Of a stretch of DNA of 28,839 nt, positions 14,113 to 22,047 are shown in pieces. The position numbers and the translations under genes are program-made. This DNA is from an uncultured Bacteroidales bacterium (GTDB lineage Bacteria > Bacteroidota > Bacteroidia > Bacteroidales > P3): NCBI GenBank assembly GCA_937901525.1, contig CALDHX010000087.1, positions 1-28,839 of the forward strand, written 5' to 3'. Numbering within the stretch: the stretch's first letter is position 1; each line of letters opens with the position of its first letter. Below the pieces are notes generated by a model. That model worked only from the letters and a program-made list of their open reading frames with translations. It was not told where the DNA came from and did not search any database.

Positions 14113-17100
14113 ATGGAAGACTTAAAAGAGACATTAAAAGATACATTAGGCGTTATTCCAGAAGACAAACTAAAATCAACAAGAGAATACGTACAACAAT
14201 ATATCTCTCTTCGTTTAGCAGCGATGGGAGTTGATATGGATAGTGATGATATAGAAGAATCGGAACAGAATTTTATGAGAATATTGAAAGGCTTACTTTC
14301 TAATTACAAAGAAAGAGAAGCACTTTTCGATAACTACCTATGCCCAGCAGATGCAAGAATACAAAATTTCTTGAATAGATATTTTGCCTCAGTAAAAAGC
14401 GTTCCAGATATTAAAATACCATTAAGAACATTCACCTTAGACACTTACGGAATAGCAAGAGAATTATCCTTGCCAAAAGGAGTAGATGAATATAAATCAA
14501 CATACGTAACATCTTACAGAGTAAAACAAGGAGTATTGCATAATCCTAAAAACGATAGACGAACAACAAAAGGAGTATTCCACGTTGCAGAAGGAGGATT
14601 ACCAATACCAAACGACAAAAAAGCAGTTCCAATAGAAGTAGCTAAATATATATTCCACAGAGCCTTTGCAGAAACAGGAGAAGTTATGGAATTACCATAC
14701 ACATCTCAAACAGAAACACCAATTCGCTTGATGGTTTCATTGCTTTTAAAGCCAACAATTTTACCAGAAGTAGAAGGTGTAAGTGAAAGAAAGAATATGG
14801 AAATAAGATTCTTCACACCAGGTTCACTTGTTAGCAACTTAGACTTTGTAGAAAGCATATTTGGAAACGGAGGAAGTCCATATCACATCATAAATGATTC
14901 AGCCTTAGACGTAGATCATTGGACAGGACACACAGGTTGTATAATATTAGCACCACAACTAACACAATTAACCAAAAAAGAATGTGGATTACCTCACATT
15001 TCAGAGGCAACAGAACGTCAAAAGAAAGACGGAATGTGTTGGAGTGAAGAAAATGAACTATACAATGATGGACAAAGCTTCAAACTTTGCGTAAGAACAG
15101 ACGAAGGAATAATAGCAACAGTAATAGCCGATAACTATTTTGGATATTCCAAAAAAGAAGTAAAAACAATGATGAGTTATTCTGCAAATATATATGGAAA
15201 TGCAGAAGAAGAACACGCAGGAGGCGCCTTAGTATTCCCGGGATATAACCAAGGAGACACTTATTTTGCAAATCCAATGAAAGTTCGAAACACATTTGAA
15301 GACGTAAAGAAAAACTGTCAATCTTTCATTGAATTTAAAGAAGAAGGCTACGGAGTAGATAAAAACTTCTCTCACATATATTACTTGCCAGAAAACGCAA
15401 ACTTCTATGTTCCAACACAAGAAATCAAGTGGAAAAACGAAGCAGGCGAACATAAATTAAAATTATTGCCTAATCGTATATACATATTACCAAACGGAAG
15501 TAAATTCCGAATGGAAAGCTATTCGGGAGCATTGAATTATCGTTTGATAGAAACACTTGGAGATGGATTATTCTGTCATAAACCATGCACAGTCAGTGGA
15601 GGAGGAAAATCAGAAATCTCAAAATCCATTTCAGATGCGATACTTGGTGGACCATTCTTTGTAAGTGATTTTGAAAGCGATTTTGCAAAAGTAGAAGAAA
15701 TAATAAACTTCGATTATTCAAAACGATATGAAAATCACGATGCAATACCATACAGCAGAAGCTTCTTATGTAGCAGAAGAAGTATGGGAAGTGTAATCAA
15801 ACTATTAACACCAAGCGAAGAATACACAGAAAGTTACAACGAATGGTTGCGAAGCCTACCACAATACATCAAAGGAATAGCCTTTATTATCAAGAGATTC
15901 TATAAAGAAGAATGGGGAGAAGATTGGAAAAAATACTTCAACGTAGATATTCTTAATGGTACACCAGGCAATGAATTGAAATTTGAAGACAAAAAGATAT
16001 ACGCAAGATACCTAAGAGTAGGTTTTGAAGAAAACGGAACTTGGAGAACATTCAAACTAAGACAAGATTTTGTACACTCAGACAAAATACAAATGGAAGA
16101 TGACATAAGTGCATCAACCGTAGTGCCTACAAAATTATTATCAAACATAGGAAAAGTAGAAGGAAAATTAAGCGTAAAAATAGTAGAAAACTGCGAATAC
16201 AGATTTTTCCAAAGACCAGATGATGCAGTAATAAGAGGATACGACAAAAAAGCTGAGTTAGACCTATCAACACAAAACACCTTCATTTCTAACTATGAAC
16301 CTCTAACAAAAGAAGACGCAGTGGAAATGACAGAAGATGTAATCAACTTTGATAAGTTTACACAACCAATGCGTAATCTAATAGAATCAATGGTAAATGA
16401 CAAAGAAAGCAAATACTTTGTATCATCGGCTAATCCAAGACTTGTAGATGGCAAACCATCAAAGAACGTTCGTTATCTTCAAACAAGAAACGATTTGATT
16501 TTCCCACAAGAAAAATATATTGCAGAAGTAGGAATGCGTCTTGCAAGAAGAATACCAGAAGGACAACCATTATATGTTCCAGTAAACTCTGTGCTTCCAG
16601 GACGAAGAAACAATAGAGCAGAAGATGGAATCTTACCTCTTGCAGTTTATAACCCTATTCACTACCAAGAATTGCCAGAATTGTTCATGGACTTCATTTG
16701 TTCGCTAACAGGAAAAAGCCCTTCAACAACAGGAGCAGGCTCAGAAGGAGCGTTAACAAAAGGACCATTCAACGCATTGTGTGCTGTAACAGATTTAAAT
16801 AATGCTTTGATTTCATTTATCCTAACAGGATATGATGGATTTACAACACCAGCAGGTTATATCGGAAGTAAATATCGCGTAGATCACGATATAAGTTTAT
16901 TAATGCCAGAAATCTGGTCAAGACTTTCAACAGAAGAAAGAAATCCTAAATACTTAATAGAAAATAACTATTTTGAAAAAATAAATGACTTTACTTACGA
17001 AGGTAAAGAAGTGAAAGCCTCTGTTTTAGGATATAGAGTAACAGAAAAATTCATACATAATTATTTTGGAAGAGTATTTGAAAATCCAAATGTTGTATTT

Positions 17101-17577
17101 ACTAACGAAATGCTTAAACCAGAATTGCAAAGTATGAAAGAGTTTGTTGATGGAGTAAGAAACATAACAGACAATCAAGCAAGAGTTGCTAAGATGTATT
17201 TTGAAGACGGAAGCGTAGAAGGAGCAATTCCTCCGTTGAAAGCAATATTACATATTATGGCATACGGTGAATATGAAGGAAAGACTCTATCTTCACCAGA
17301 AATAAGAGAAATGTTTACACAAGAATATCTTTTGAAGAGCAATTGGTATGCAGAACGTTTAAGAAACAAACACGTAAGCGACATAGCTCTATGGCAAGGT
17401 CATCAAAAATACATAAGCGATTTATTGAATGAAGCAGTTAATTTGCCAGAAGAAAAGAAAACAGAAATAAAAGAAATACTTGTTAAAACAAAAGAAACCT
17501 TAAAATACATAAAATCACAAGAATATTACGACACACTTGTCGGTACAATAGGAAAAGATGATTTGTATAAAGGATAG
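14113..17577 (+). CDS. PEP carboxykinase-like enzyme, probably PPi-type
   Basis: An 1154-residue cytoplasmic protein of about 130 kDa. I assign it to the PPi-dependent PEP carboxykinase group with moderate confidence. Length fits that family, which is far longer than ATP- or GTP-type enzymes. A P-loop-like TVSGGGKSE (Lys499, Ser500) is followed 20 residues later by SDFESDF (Asp519, Asp523), the same order and nearly the same spacing as kinase motifs 1 and 2 of classical PEPCK. Other strong blocks are YRVKQGVLHNPKNDRRTT (near 135), HVAEGGLPIPNDK, DHWTGHTGC, PVNSVLPGRRNNRAEDG and SLTGKSPSTTGAGSEGALT. It would interconvert oxaloacetate plus PPi with PEP, CO2 and phosphate, next to enolase in metabolism. 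Codons are strongly A-ending (ACA, CCA, GGA), suggesting high expression. Monocistronic, with its own terminator. Confidence 0.65.
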   Translation: MEDLKETLKDTLGVIPEDKLKSTREYVQQYISLRLAAMGVDMDSDDIEESEQNFMRILKGLLSNYKEREALFDNYLCPADARIQNFLNRYFASVKSVPDIKIPLRTFTLDTYGIARELSLPKGVDEYKSTYVTSYRVKQGVLHNPKNDRRTTKGVFHVAEGGLPIPNDKKAVPIEVAKYIFHRAFAETGEVMELPYTSQTETPIRLMVSLLLKPTILPEVEGVSERKNMEIRFFTPGSLVSNLDFVESIFGNGGSPYHIINDSALDVDHWTGHTGCIILAPQLTQLTKKECGLPHISEATERQKKDGMCWSEENELYNDGQSFKLCVRTDEGIIATVIADNYFGYSKKEVKTMMSYSANIYGNAEEEHAGGALVFPGYNQGDTYFANPMKVRNTFEDVKKNCQSFIEFKEEGYGVDKNFSHIYYLPENANFYVPTQEIKWKNEAGEHKLKLLPNRIYILPNGSKFRMESYSGALNYRLIETLGDGLFCHKPCTVSGGGKSEISKSISDAILGGPFFVSDFESDFAKVEEIINFDYSKRYENHDAIPYSRSFLCSRRSMGSVIKLLTPSEEYTESYNEWLRSLPQYIKGIAFIIKRFYKEEWGEDWKKYFNVDILNGTPGNELKFEDKKIYARYLRVGFEENGTWRTFKLRQDFVHSDKIQMEDDISASTVVPTKLLSNIGKVEGKLSVKIVENCEYRFFQRPDDAVIRGYDKKAELDLSTQNTFISNYEPLTKEDAVEMTEDVINFDKFTQPMRNLIESMVNDKESKYFVSSANPRLVDGKPSKNVRYLQTRNDLIFPQEKYIAEVGMRLARRIPEGQPLYVPVNSVLPGRRNNRAEDGILPLAVYNPIHYQELPELFMDFICSLTGKSPSTTGAGSEGALTKGPFNALCAVTDLNNALISFILTGYDGFTTPAGYIGSKYRVDHDISLLMPEIWSRLSTEERNPKYLIENNYFEKINDFTYEGKEVKASVLGYRVTEKFIHNYFGRVFENPNVVFTNEMLKPELQSMKEFVDGVRNITDNQARVAKMYFEDGSVEGAIPPLKAILHIMAYGEYEGKTLSSPEIREMFTQEYLLKSNWYAERLRNKHVSDIALWQGHQKYISDLLNEAVNLPEEKKTEIKEILVKTKETLKYIKSQEYYDTLVGTIGKDDLYKG

Positions 17578-17601
17578 CAAATAAAAAAACGAAATAAATA
17601 C

Positions 17602-17641
17602 AAGAGAGCAATTAAAATTATTTGATTGCTCTCTTTTTTTT
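17602..17641 (+). terminator. terminator of the PEPCK-like gene
   Basis: AGAGAGCAAT (17603-17612) pairs with ATTGCTCTCT (17625-17634), a 10-bp perfect stem with a 12-nt AT-rich loop, followed by a T tract. Confidence 0.92.
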
Positions 17642-17657
17642 CTTTGTTTTATTTTTT

Positions 17658-17716
17658 TACTTTAAAGAAGTAGAGTCTCTACTTCTTTAAGGTAGAACTT
17701 CTACTTCTTTGAAGTA
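17658..17716. repeat. nest of palindromes upstream of the 142-residue gene
   Basis: Four overlapping inverted repeats are seen. TACTT-5-AAGTA lies at 17658-17672. A 29-nt perfect palindrome (arms TTAAAGAAGTAGAG and CTCTACTTCTTTAA around one T) lies at 17662-17690. TAGAA-C-TTCTA lies at 17693-17703 and TACTTC-TTT-GAAGTA at 17702-17716. The word CTACTTCTTT occurs at 17679 and again at 17701, 22 nt apart, on the same helix face. It lies about 30-90 bp upstream of the -7 box at 17747 and looks like a double operator or a structured element. Confidence 0.85.
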
Positions 17717-17746
17717 AAAATTTTCTAACATATCAAACTTTTTTTC

Positions 17747-17754
17747 TATCTTTG
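17747..17754 (+). promoter_or_regulatory. -7 element (TATCTTTG) of the 142-residue gene
   Basis: Match to TAnnTTTG, 28 nt before ATG 17783. The -33 region has TTTC rather than TTTG, so the promoter may need an activator, perhaps one bound at the palindromes upstream. Confidence 0.5.
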
Positions 17755-17771
17755 ACGTTTATATCAAAAAT

Positions 17772-17779
17772 AAGGAGGT
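17772..17779 (+). promoter_or_regulatory. perfect Shine-Dalgarno AAGGAGGT
   Basis: A full eight-base anti-SD match ends 3 nt before ATG 17783, again unlike most genes in the window. The spacing is short. Confidence 0.8.
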
Positions 17780-17782
17780 AAT

Positions 17783-18211
17783 ATGAAAAATTCTGACATC
17801 AATATTGAAAATAAGCCTGAACTTTTTATCGTTTGCTTAAACGATAAGTGTTCTTTTGCAGAAAAATGTCTTAGATATAATGTTGGGCTTATAAGTCTTG
17901 AAACTGCTAATACTTTTAGGACGGTAAATCCTGCAAAGTACAATGAAACAAATTGTAAGTATTACATTGAAAACAGAAAAGCGAAAATTGCTTACGGAAT
18001 GAAGGGCTCTTTTGAAGATGTAAGGGCGAAAGATATTGTTGAAATGCGTAAGCATTTAATTAGTTATTTTGGAAATAACTACTATTACAAGAAAAGAAGA
18101 GGCGAGTTGCCTATTACGCCTAAGGAACAAGCTTTCGTTGCAAAAGTTTTCAAATCTTATGGTTATGAAATAGTGTTTGATACTATAAAAGAAGAGACTT
18201 TGTGGGAATAA
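17783..18211 (+). CDS. small cysteine-motif protein, probably DUF6078 family
   Basis: A 142-residue cytoplasmic protein. The N-terminal third carries Cys18, Cys23, Cys29 and Cys58 (VCLNDKCSFAEKCLR, then ETNCKYY), a possible metal or Fe-S site. The middle has VRAKDIVEMRKHLISYFG, and the C-terminal third a helical segment (ITPKEQAFVAKVFKSYGYE). The pattern recalls the Bacteroidota family DUF6078, of unknown function, but I assign this from memory of the pattern only. It is a single gene with a palindromic upstream region, a -7 box and a perfect SD, so its expression looks tightly controlled both in transcription and translation. No partner gene is obvious. Confidence 0.7.
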   Translation: MKNSDINIENKPELFIVCLNDKCSFAEKCLRYNVGLISLETANTFRTVNPAKYNETNCKYYIENRKAKIAYGMKGSFEDVRAKDIVEMRKHLISYFGNNYYYKKRRGELPITPKEQAFVAKVFKSYGYEIVFDTIKEETLWE

Positions 18212-18223
18212 ACGTGGGAATAA
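18202..18223 (+). repeat. short direct repeat across a stop codon
   Basis: GTGGGAATAA occurs at 18202-18211, including the stop codon, and again at 18214-18223, a 12-nt period. Probably a small duplication. Confidence 0.7.
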
Positions 18224-18266
18224 TTTAGCTCTTTTTCTATTTTTTCTCTCATTAAGAAAATTGTTG

Positions 18267-18274
18267 TATTTTTG
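18267..18274 (+). promoter_or_regulatory. -7-like element (TATTTTTG) at the lptF start
   Basis: It matches TAnnTTTG, but would place the transcript start within a few bases of the GTG at 18279. Either the mRNA is leaderless or the match is fortuitous. No TTTG lies 19-20 nt upstream. Confidence 0.3.
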
Positions 18275-18278
18275 TAGT

Positions 18279-19697
18279 GTGAAAAAGTTAGATAAGCTAA
18301 TAATAAAATCATATTTAGGACCCTTGTTAATGACTTTTTCCTTATCGTTATTTGTTTTCCTTTTACAGTTTCTTTGGAAACAAATAGAACAAATAATAGG
18401 TAAAGGATTGGGTTTTGAAGTTATTTTAGAACTTGTTTTATATGCTTGTGCTACGCTTGTACCTATGGCACTTCCTTTGGCATTACTACTTGCTTCTATT
18501 ATGACAATGGGGAATTTTGGTGAGAAGTATGAACTTGTTGCAATGAAAGCAGCAGGGGTTTCGCTTTGGCGTATATTACGTCCTCTTATTGTTATGTCTG
18601 TTTTGCTTTCAATTATGGCTTTTTTCTTCTCAAATAAGGTAATTCCTACTGCAAATATGAAGTTGAGGACAATTATGTATGAGGTGAAGACTAAAAAGCC
18701 TACTTTGAATATCAAACCTAATCAATTTTATTCCGAAATAGAGAATTACACCATAAGAATTGGCAGTAAGGACAAGGAAGGTCGCAAGATGAAGGATATA
18801 ATTGTTTATAATCATTCAAAGGATTTAGGAAATGTCAATGTAACTATTGCTGATAGTGGGCAGATGTATGCAACGCCTGACGGTAATACTCTTATTTTTC
18901 ATCTTTATTCAGGATATACTTTTGATGAAGACATAGATGGGTTGAATATTCATTCACGTCCTTTAATGCGATTGAACTTTAATGAACAGATTTTAAGGTT
19001 TGATATTTCAGATTTTGCATATCAAGAAGCTGAGGAAGATAGATATGAGGGGCATTATAAGATGTTAGATATAAAAGCCTTGAATAGAAATTTGGACACT
19101 TTACATAAGAGAGAAAATACGATAAAAGAAAATATAAATCATATATCAAAAGCTAATTTTGATTTGAATACAGGAGCAAATTCTTTTCAAGATGACTTTT
19201 ATACTAAGCTTTCTTCTCTTTCTGAGGATAAAAAAAGAGAATTGGAGCAGATTACACATAGTAAGGTAGAGCTATTTTCTCACGAAATAAGTTCTAATAT
19301 TTTGAATTTAAAGAGTGAGGAAGATATGATAAGGCGTCATGAAATAGAACTTCATAGGAAATTTACTCTTTCAGTTGCTTGTTTAATTCTTTTCTTTATT
19401 GGAGCTCCGCTTGGTGCGATAATTAGAAAAGGAGGCTTAGGAATGCCGATAGTTGTTTCGGCGTTGGCTTTTATTATCTATTACATAGTGGGGACAATGG
19501 GAGAAAATGCAGCACGAGAAGAAGAAATACCGATTTGGGTTGGTATGTGGCTTTCTACTTTCATATTCTTACCCGTAGGATTATTCCTTACAACAAAATC
19601 AACTACCGATGCAGGAATAATGAATGCAGAGGCATGGAGTAAAGCCGTAGAAAAATTAGTAAATAAAATTAAAAAAATATATAAAAAGAAGAAATGA
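18279..19697 (+). CDS. lptF: LptF/LptG family permease
   Basis: A 472-residue inner-membrane protein of the YjgP/YjgQ family, part of the LptB2FG exporter that drives LPS from the inner membrane to the outer membrane. The N-terminus KKLDKLIIKSYLGPLLMTF is typical. About three TM segments lie in residues 15-125, with the conserved LVPMALPLALLLASIMTMGNF and ELVAMKAAGVSLWRI. A periplasmic beta-rich domain follows, then a long helical insert (about 270-370) seen in Bacteroidota members, then C-terminal TM helices with GAPLGAIIRKGGLG. The GTG start at 18279 fits the family better than a TTG at 18261. The stop overlaps the next ATG by four bases. LptF or LptG cannot be told apart with certainty. 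It heads an envelope operon with two glycosyltransferases. Confidence 0.88.
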   Translation: MKKLDKLIIKSYLGPLLMTFSLSLFVFLLQFLWKQIEQIIGKGLGFEVILELVLYACATLVPMALPLALLLASIMTMGNFGEKYELVAMKAAGVSLWRILRPLIVMSVLLSIMAFFFSNKVIPTANMKLRTIMYEVKTKKPTLNIKPNQFYSEIENYTIRIGSKDKEGRKMKDIIVYNHSKDLGNVNVTIADSGQMYATPDGNTLIFHLYSGYTFDEDIDGLNIHSRPLMRLNFNEQILRFDISDFAYQEAEEDRYEGHYKMLDIKALNRNLDTLHKRENTIKENINHISKANFDLNTGANSFQDDFYTKLSSLSEDKKRELEQITHSKVELFSHEISSNILNLKSEEDMIRRHEIELHRKFTLSVACLILFFIGAPLGAIIRKGGLGMPIVVSALAFIIYYIVGTMGENAAREEEIPIWVGMWLSTFIFLPVGLFLTTKSTTDAGIMNAEAWSKAVEKLVNKIKKIYKKKK

Positions 19698-20887
19698 AGA
19701 TACTCCAATTTTGCTACAAACCACCATTCCCAGCCTTAGATGGCGGAAGTATGGGAATGCATTATGTAACAGAAGGATTGATAAATAATGGACACGAAGT
19801 TAAGGTATTAAGTTTTCACTCTAAGAAACACCCTTGTAGGGTTGATAAATTACCTGTGGAATATGTTGAGAAAACTAAGTTTGAAACAGTTTTTGTTGAT
19901 TTAGATATAAAACCTATTCCAGCACTTGTAGCGTATTTGTGTGGAGAGAGTTATCATGTAAAGCGTTTTATCAATGAGCAAATGAAGAGAAAGCTTGTTG
20001 AAATATTGAAAGCAGAGGATTTTGATATAATTCAAGTTGAAAGCATCTTTCTTACACCTTATCTTCCTATAATGCGAAGATTTTCTAATGCGAAGATTGT
20101 CCTTCGAGCACCAAATATAGAGCATAAAATATGGGAAAGAATTTATAAAGCTACGAAAACACCTTTTAAGCGTGGATATATCAAACATTTGGCATTGACT
20201 CTTAAATATTATGAATTGAATCATATTAATGATTACGATGCTGTAAGTCCTGTAACGGAGGTAGATGCGGAGTATTTCAGAGAAAATGGTCTTAGAAAGA
20301 AGTGTAAGGGTATTCCTTTCGGAATGAATCCGCCAGAATTATTGTCAGATGTATTAGAAGAAAAGAATACGATATTCCATATTGGGAGTATGAATTGGCA
20401 TCCAAACGAACAAGGCATAAAATGGTTCTTAGAGGAGTGTTGGGACAAGATAAGGCAAACAACACCTAATGTTCAGGCTTATTTTGCGGGGAGATATATG
20501 CCGAATTGGTTGAAAAATACAAGTATTGAAGGCGTTCATATTGTAGGAGAGGTAGAAGATAGCATAAGGTTTATGACAAGTAAACAAATAATGGTAGTTC
20601 CTTTACTTAGTGGCAGTGGTATTAGAATAAAAATCATAGAAGCTATGAGTATTGGAAAGACTGTGATTGCTACAACAATAGCAGCCGAGGGCATAATGTA
20701 TGAAGATGGCAAGAATATCATAATTGCAAATAGTGCAGAAGAGCTTGCAAGTGCAGTTAAGTACTGTGTAGAAAATCCTGACAAATGTAAATCTATTGGA
20801 GAGGAGGCTTACAAACTAATTGCTGAGAGATATTCTAATGATCAAGTGGTAAATCAATTGGTAACTTTATATAAAGAAATTATATGA
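19694..20887 (+). CDS. glycosyltransferase family 4 protein
   Basis: A 397-residue GT-B enzyme. The N-terminal Rossmann half begins MKILQFCYKPPFPALDGGSMGMH, a donor/acceptor loop typical of GT4. The C-terminal half has FHIGSMNWHPNEQGIKWFLEECW, VHIVGEVEDS and the nucleotide-sugar region PLLSGSGIRIKIIEAMSIGKTVIAT with the E-x7-E-like pattern. It transfers a sugar from a nucleotide donor, probably at the cytoplasmic face during LPS or surface glycan synthesis. ATGA overlaps with both lptF upstream and the second glycosyltransferase downstream indicate translational coupling. Donor and acceptor are unknown. Confidence 0.9.
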   Translation: MKILQFCYKPPFPALDGGSMGMHYVTEGLINNGHEVKVLSFHSKKHPCRVDKLPVEYVEKTKFETVFVDLDIKPIPALVAYLCGESYHVKRFINEQMKRKLVEILKAEDFDIIQVESIFLTPYLPIMRRFSNAKIVLRAPNIEHKIWERIYKATKTPFKRGYIKHLALTLKYYELNHINDYDAVSPVTEVDAEYFRENGLRKKCKGIPFGMNPPELLSDVLEEKNTIFHIGSMNWHPNEQGIKWFLEECWDKIRQTTPNVQAYFAGRYMPNWLKNTSIEGVHIVGEVEDSIRFMTSKQIMVVPLLSGSGIRIKIIEAMSIGKTVIATTIAAEGIMYEDGKNIIIANSAEELASAVKYCVENPDKCKSIGEEAYKLIAERYSNDQVVNQLVTLYKEII

Positions 20888-22047
20888 AAGTAGCAGTGGT
20901 TTTAACTCGAATACCTTTTCCTTTGATGAAAGGAGATAAGCTTAGAGCTTATTATCAAATTAAAGAATTAGCTAAACAACATGAGGTTTATCTTTTTTGT
21001 CTAAATTATAAAGATGAAGAAGAAAAGGCAAAGGAGGAGTTATTGAAGTATTGTAAAACCATTCATATAGAGAAATTAAATCTTTTTTCAAGTTTATTAA
21101 GAGTTTGTTTTTCTGTTTTTAGTTTTTTGCCCTTTCAAACAGCTTATTATAATTCTCCTAAGGCTAAAAAACATTTTAAGTCCTTTGTTGAGAAAAATAA
21201 TATAGAACTTTGTTATTTTCAATTCGTAAGATTGGCTCCTTTTGCAAAGAAAATCAGAAGAAAAAAAGTATTAGATTTTCAAGATACTTTGTCTATGAAT
21301 ATGAAGCGTAGGGCTGATAATTCAGGATTATTGCAAAGGGTGTTGTTTTCAATAGAATCAAAGCGTTTAGCAAGGTATGAGAGTAAGATGTTTGAGGTTT
21401 TTGATGCTTTAACAATAATTACCGATGCAGATAGAAAACTTTTGAAAAGTCCAAGAAAGGAAGAAGTGCATATTATTCCAAATGGAGTTGCAGAGTCTTA
21501 TTTTACTTATCCTCAGCCAAAGGAAAAACCTTATGATATTTTATTTTCTGGTGCAATGAGTTATGCTCCAAATATTGATGCGGCAGAATATTTGATAAAA
21601 GAAATAATGCCTCTTGTTTGGGAAAAGAAACCTAATGTAAAGATAGCAATAGCAGGAGGTGGTGCTCCAATTTCTTTGCAGAAAGAGGCTAATGAGAGAA
21701 TAATAATGCCGGGTTGGGTTGATGATATGAAGGAGTATTATTCTCAAACTAAAATTTTTATTGCTCCAATGAGAATAGGCACAGGGCTTCAAAACAAATT
21801 GCTTGAAGCAATGGCGATGAATGTGGCTTGTATTACAAGTCCGTTAGCAAATCAAGCCTTAAAGGCAAAGGATAAGGAAGAAATATTGATTGCAGATAAT
21901 GCAAAGGCTTACGCAGATTGCATTATTGATTTGTTAGACAATGAGCAATTGTCTTCAAAAATAGCAAATGCAGGAAAGGATTATGTCTTTAATGAGTATA
22001 GTTGGGAAAATAGTTGCGAAAAACTTTCAAATATTTTTAAGAATTAA
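20884..22047 (+). CDS. second GT4-type glycosyltransferase
   Basis: A 387-residue GT-B enzyme starting MKVAVVLTRIPFPLMKGDKLRAYYQI. The C-terminal half has DILFSGAMSYAPNIDAAEYL, IIMPGWVDDM and PMRIGTGLQNKLLEAMAMNVACITS. It resembles the glycosyltransferase group associated with exopolysaccharide/exosortase loci as well as general GT4 enzymes. It overlaps the first glycosyltransferase by four bases, and its 3' end overlaps the convergent cdaA by 11 bp. Together with lptF it suggests a coordinated step of envelope glycan or LPS assembly. The exact sugar is unknown. Confidence 0.9.
   Translation: MKVAVVLTRIPFPLMKGDKLRAYYQIKELAKQHEVYLFCLNYKDEEEKAKEELLKYCKTIHIEKLNLFSSLLRVCFSVFSFLPFQTAYYNSPKAKKHFKSFVEKNNIELCYFQFVRLAPFAKKIRRKKVLDFQDTLSMNMKRRADNSGLLQRVLFSIESKRLARYESKMFEVFDALTIITDADRKLLKSPRKEEVHIIPNGVAESYFTYPQPKEKPYDILFSGAMSYAPNIDAAEYLIKEIMPLVWEKKPNVKIAIAGGGAPISLQKEANERIIMPGWVDDMKEYYSQTKIFIAPMRIGTGLQNKLLEAMAMNVACITSPLANQALKAKDKEEILIADNAKAYADCIIDLLDNEQLSSKIANAGKDYVFNEYSWENSCEKLSNIFKN

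Noticed and set aside
13962..14234. 90-codon open frame after hpf
   Set aside because: Runs through the hpf terminator hairpin and the inverted repeat, overlaps the PEPCK-like start in another frame, and is Lys/Phe low-complexity.
15900..16286. 128-codon open frame on the minus strand
   Set aside because: Antisense shadow of the PEPCK-like gene with its A-rich codons.
18056..18715. 219-codon open frame on the minus strand
   Set aside because: Lies antisense to the well-supported lptF and the 142-residue gene; no SD, promoter or recognisable motif.
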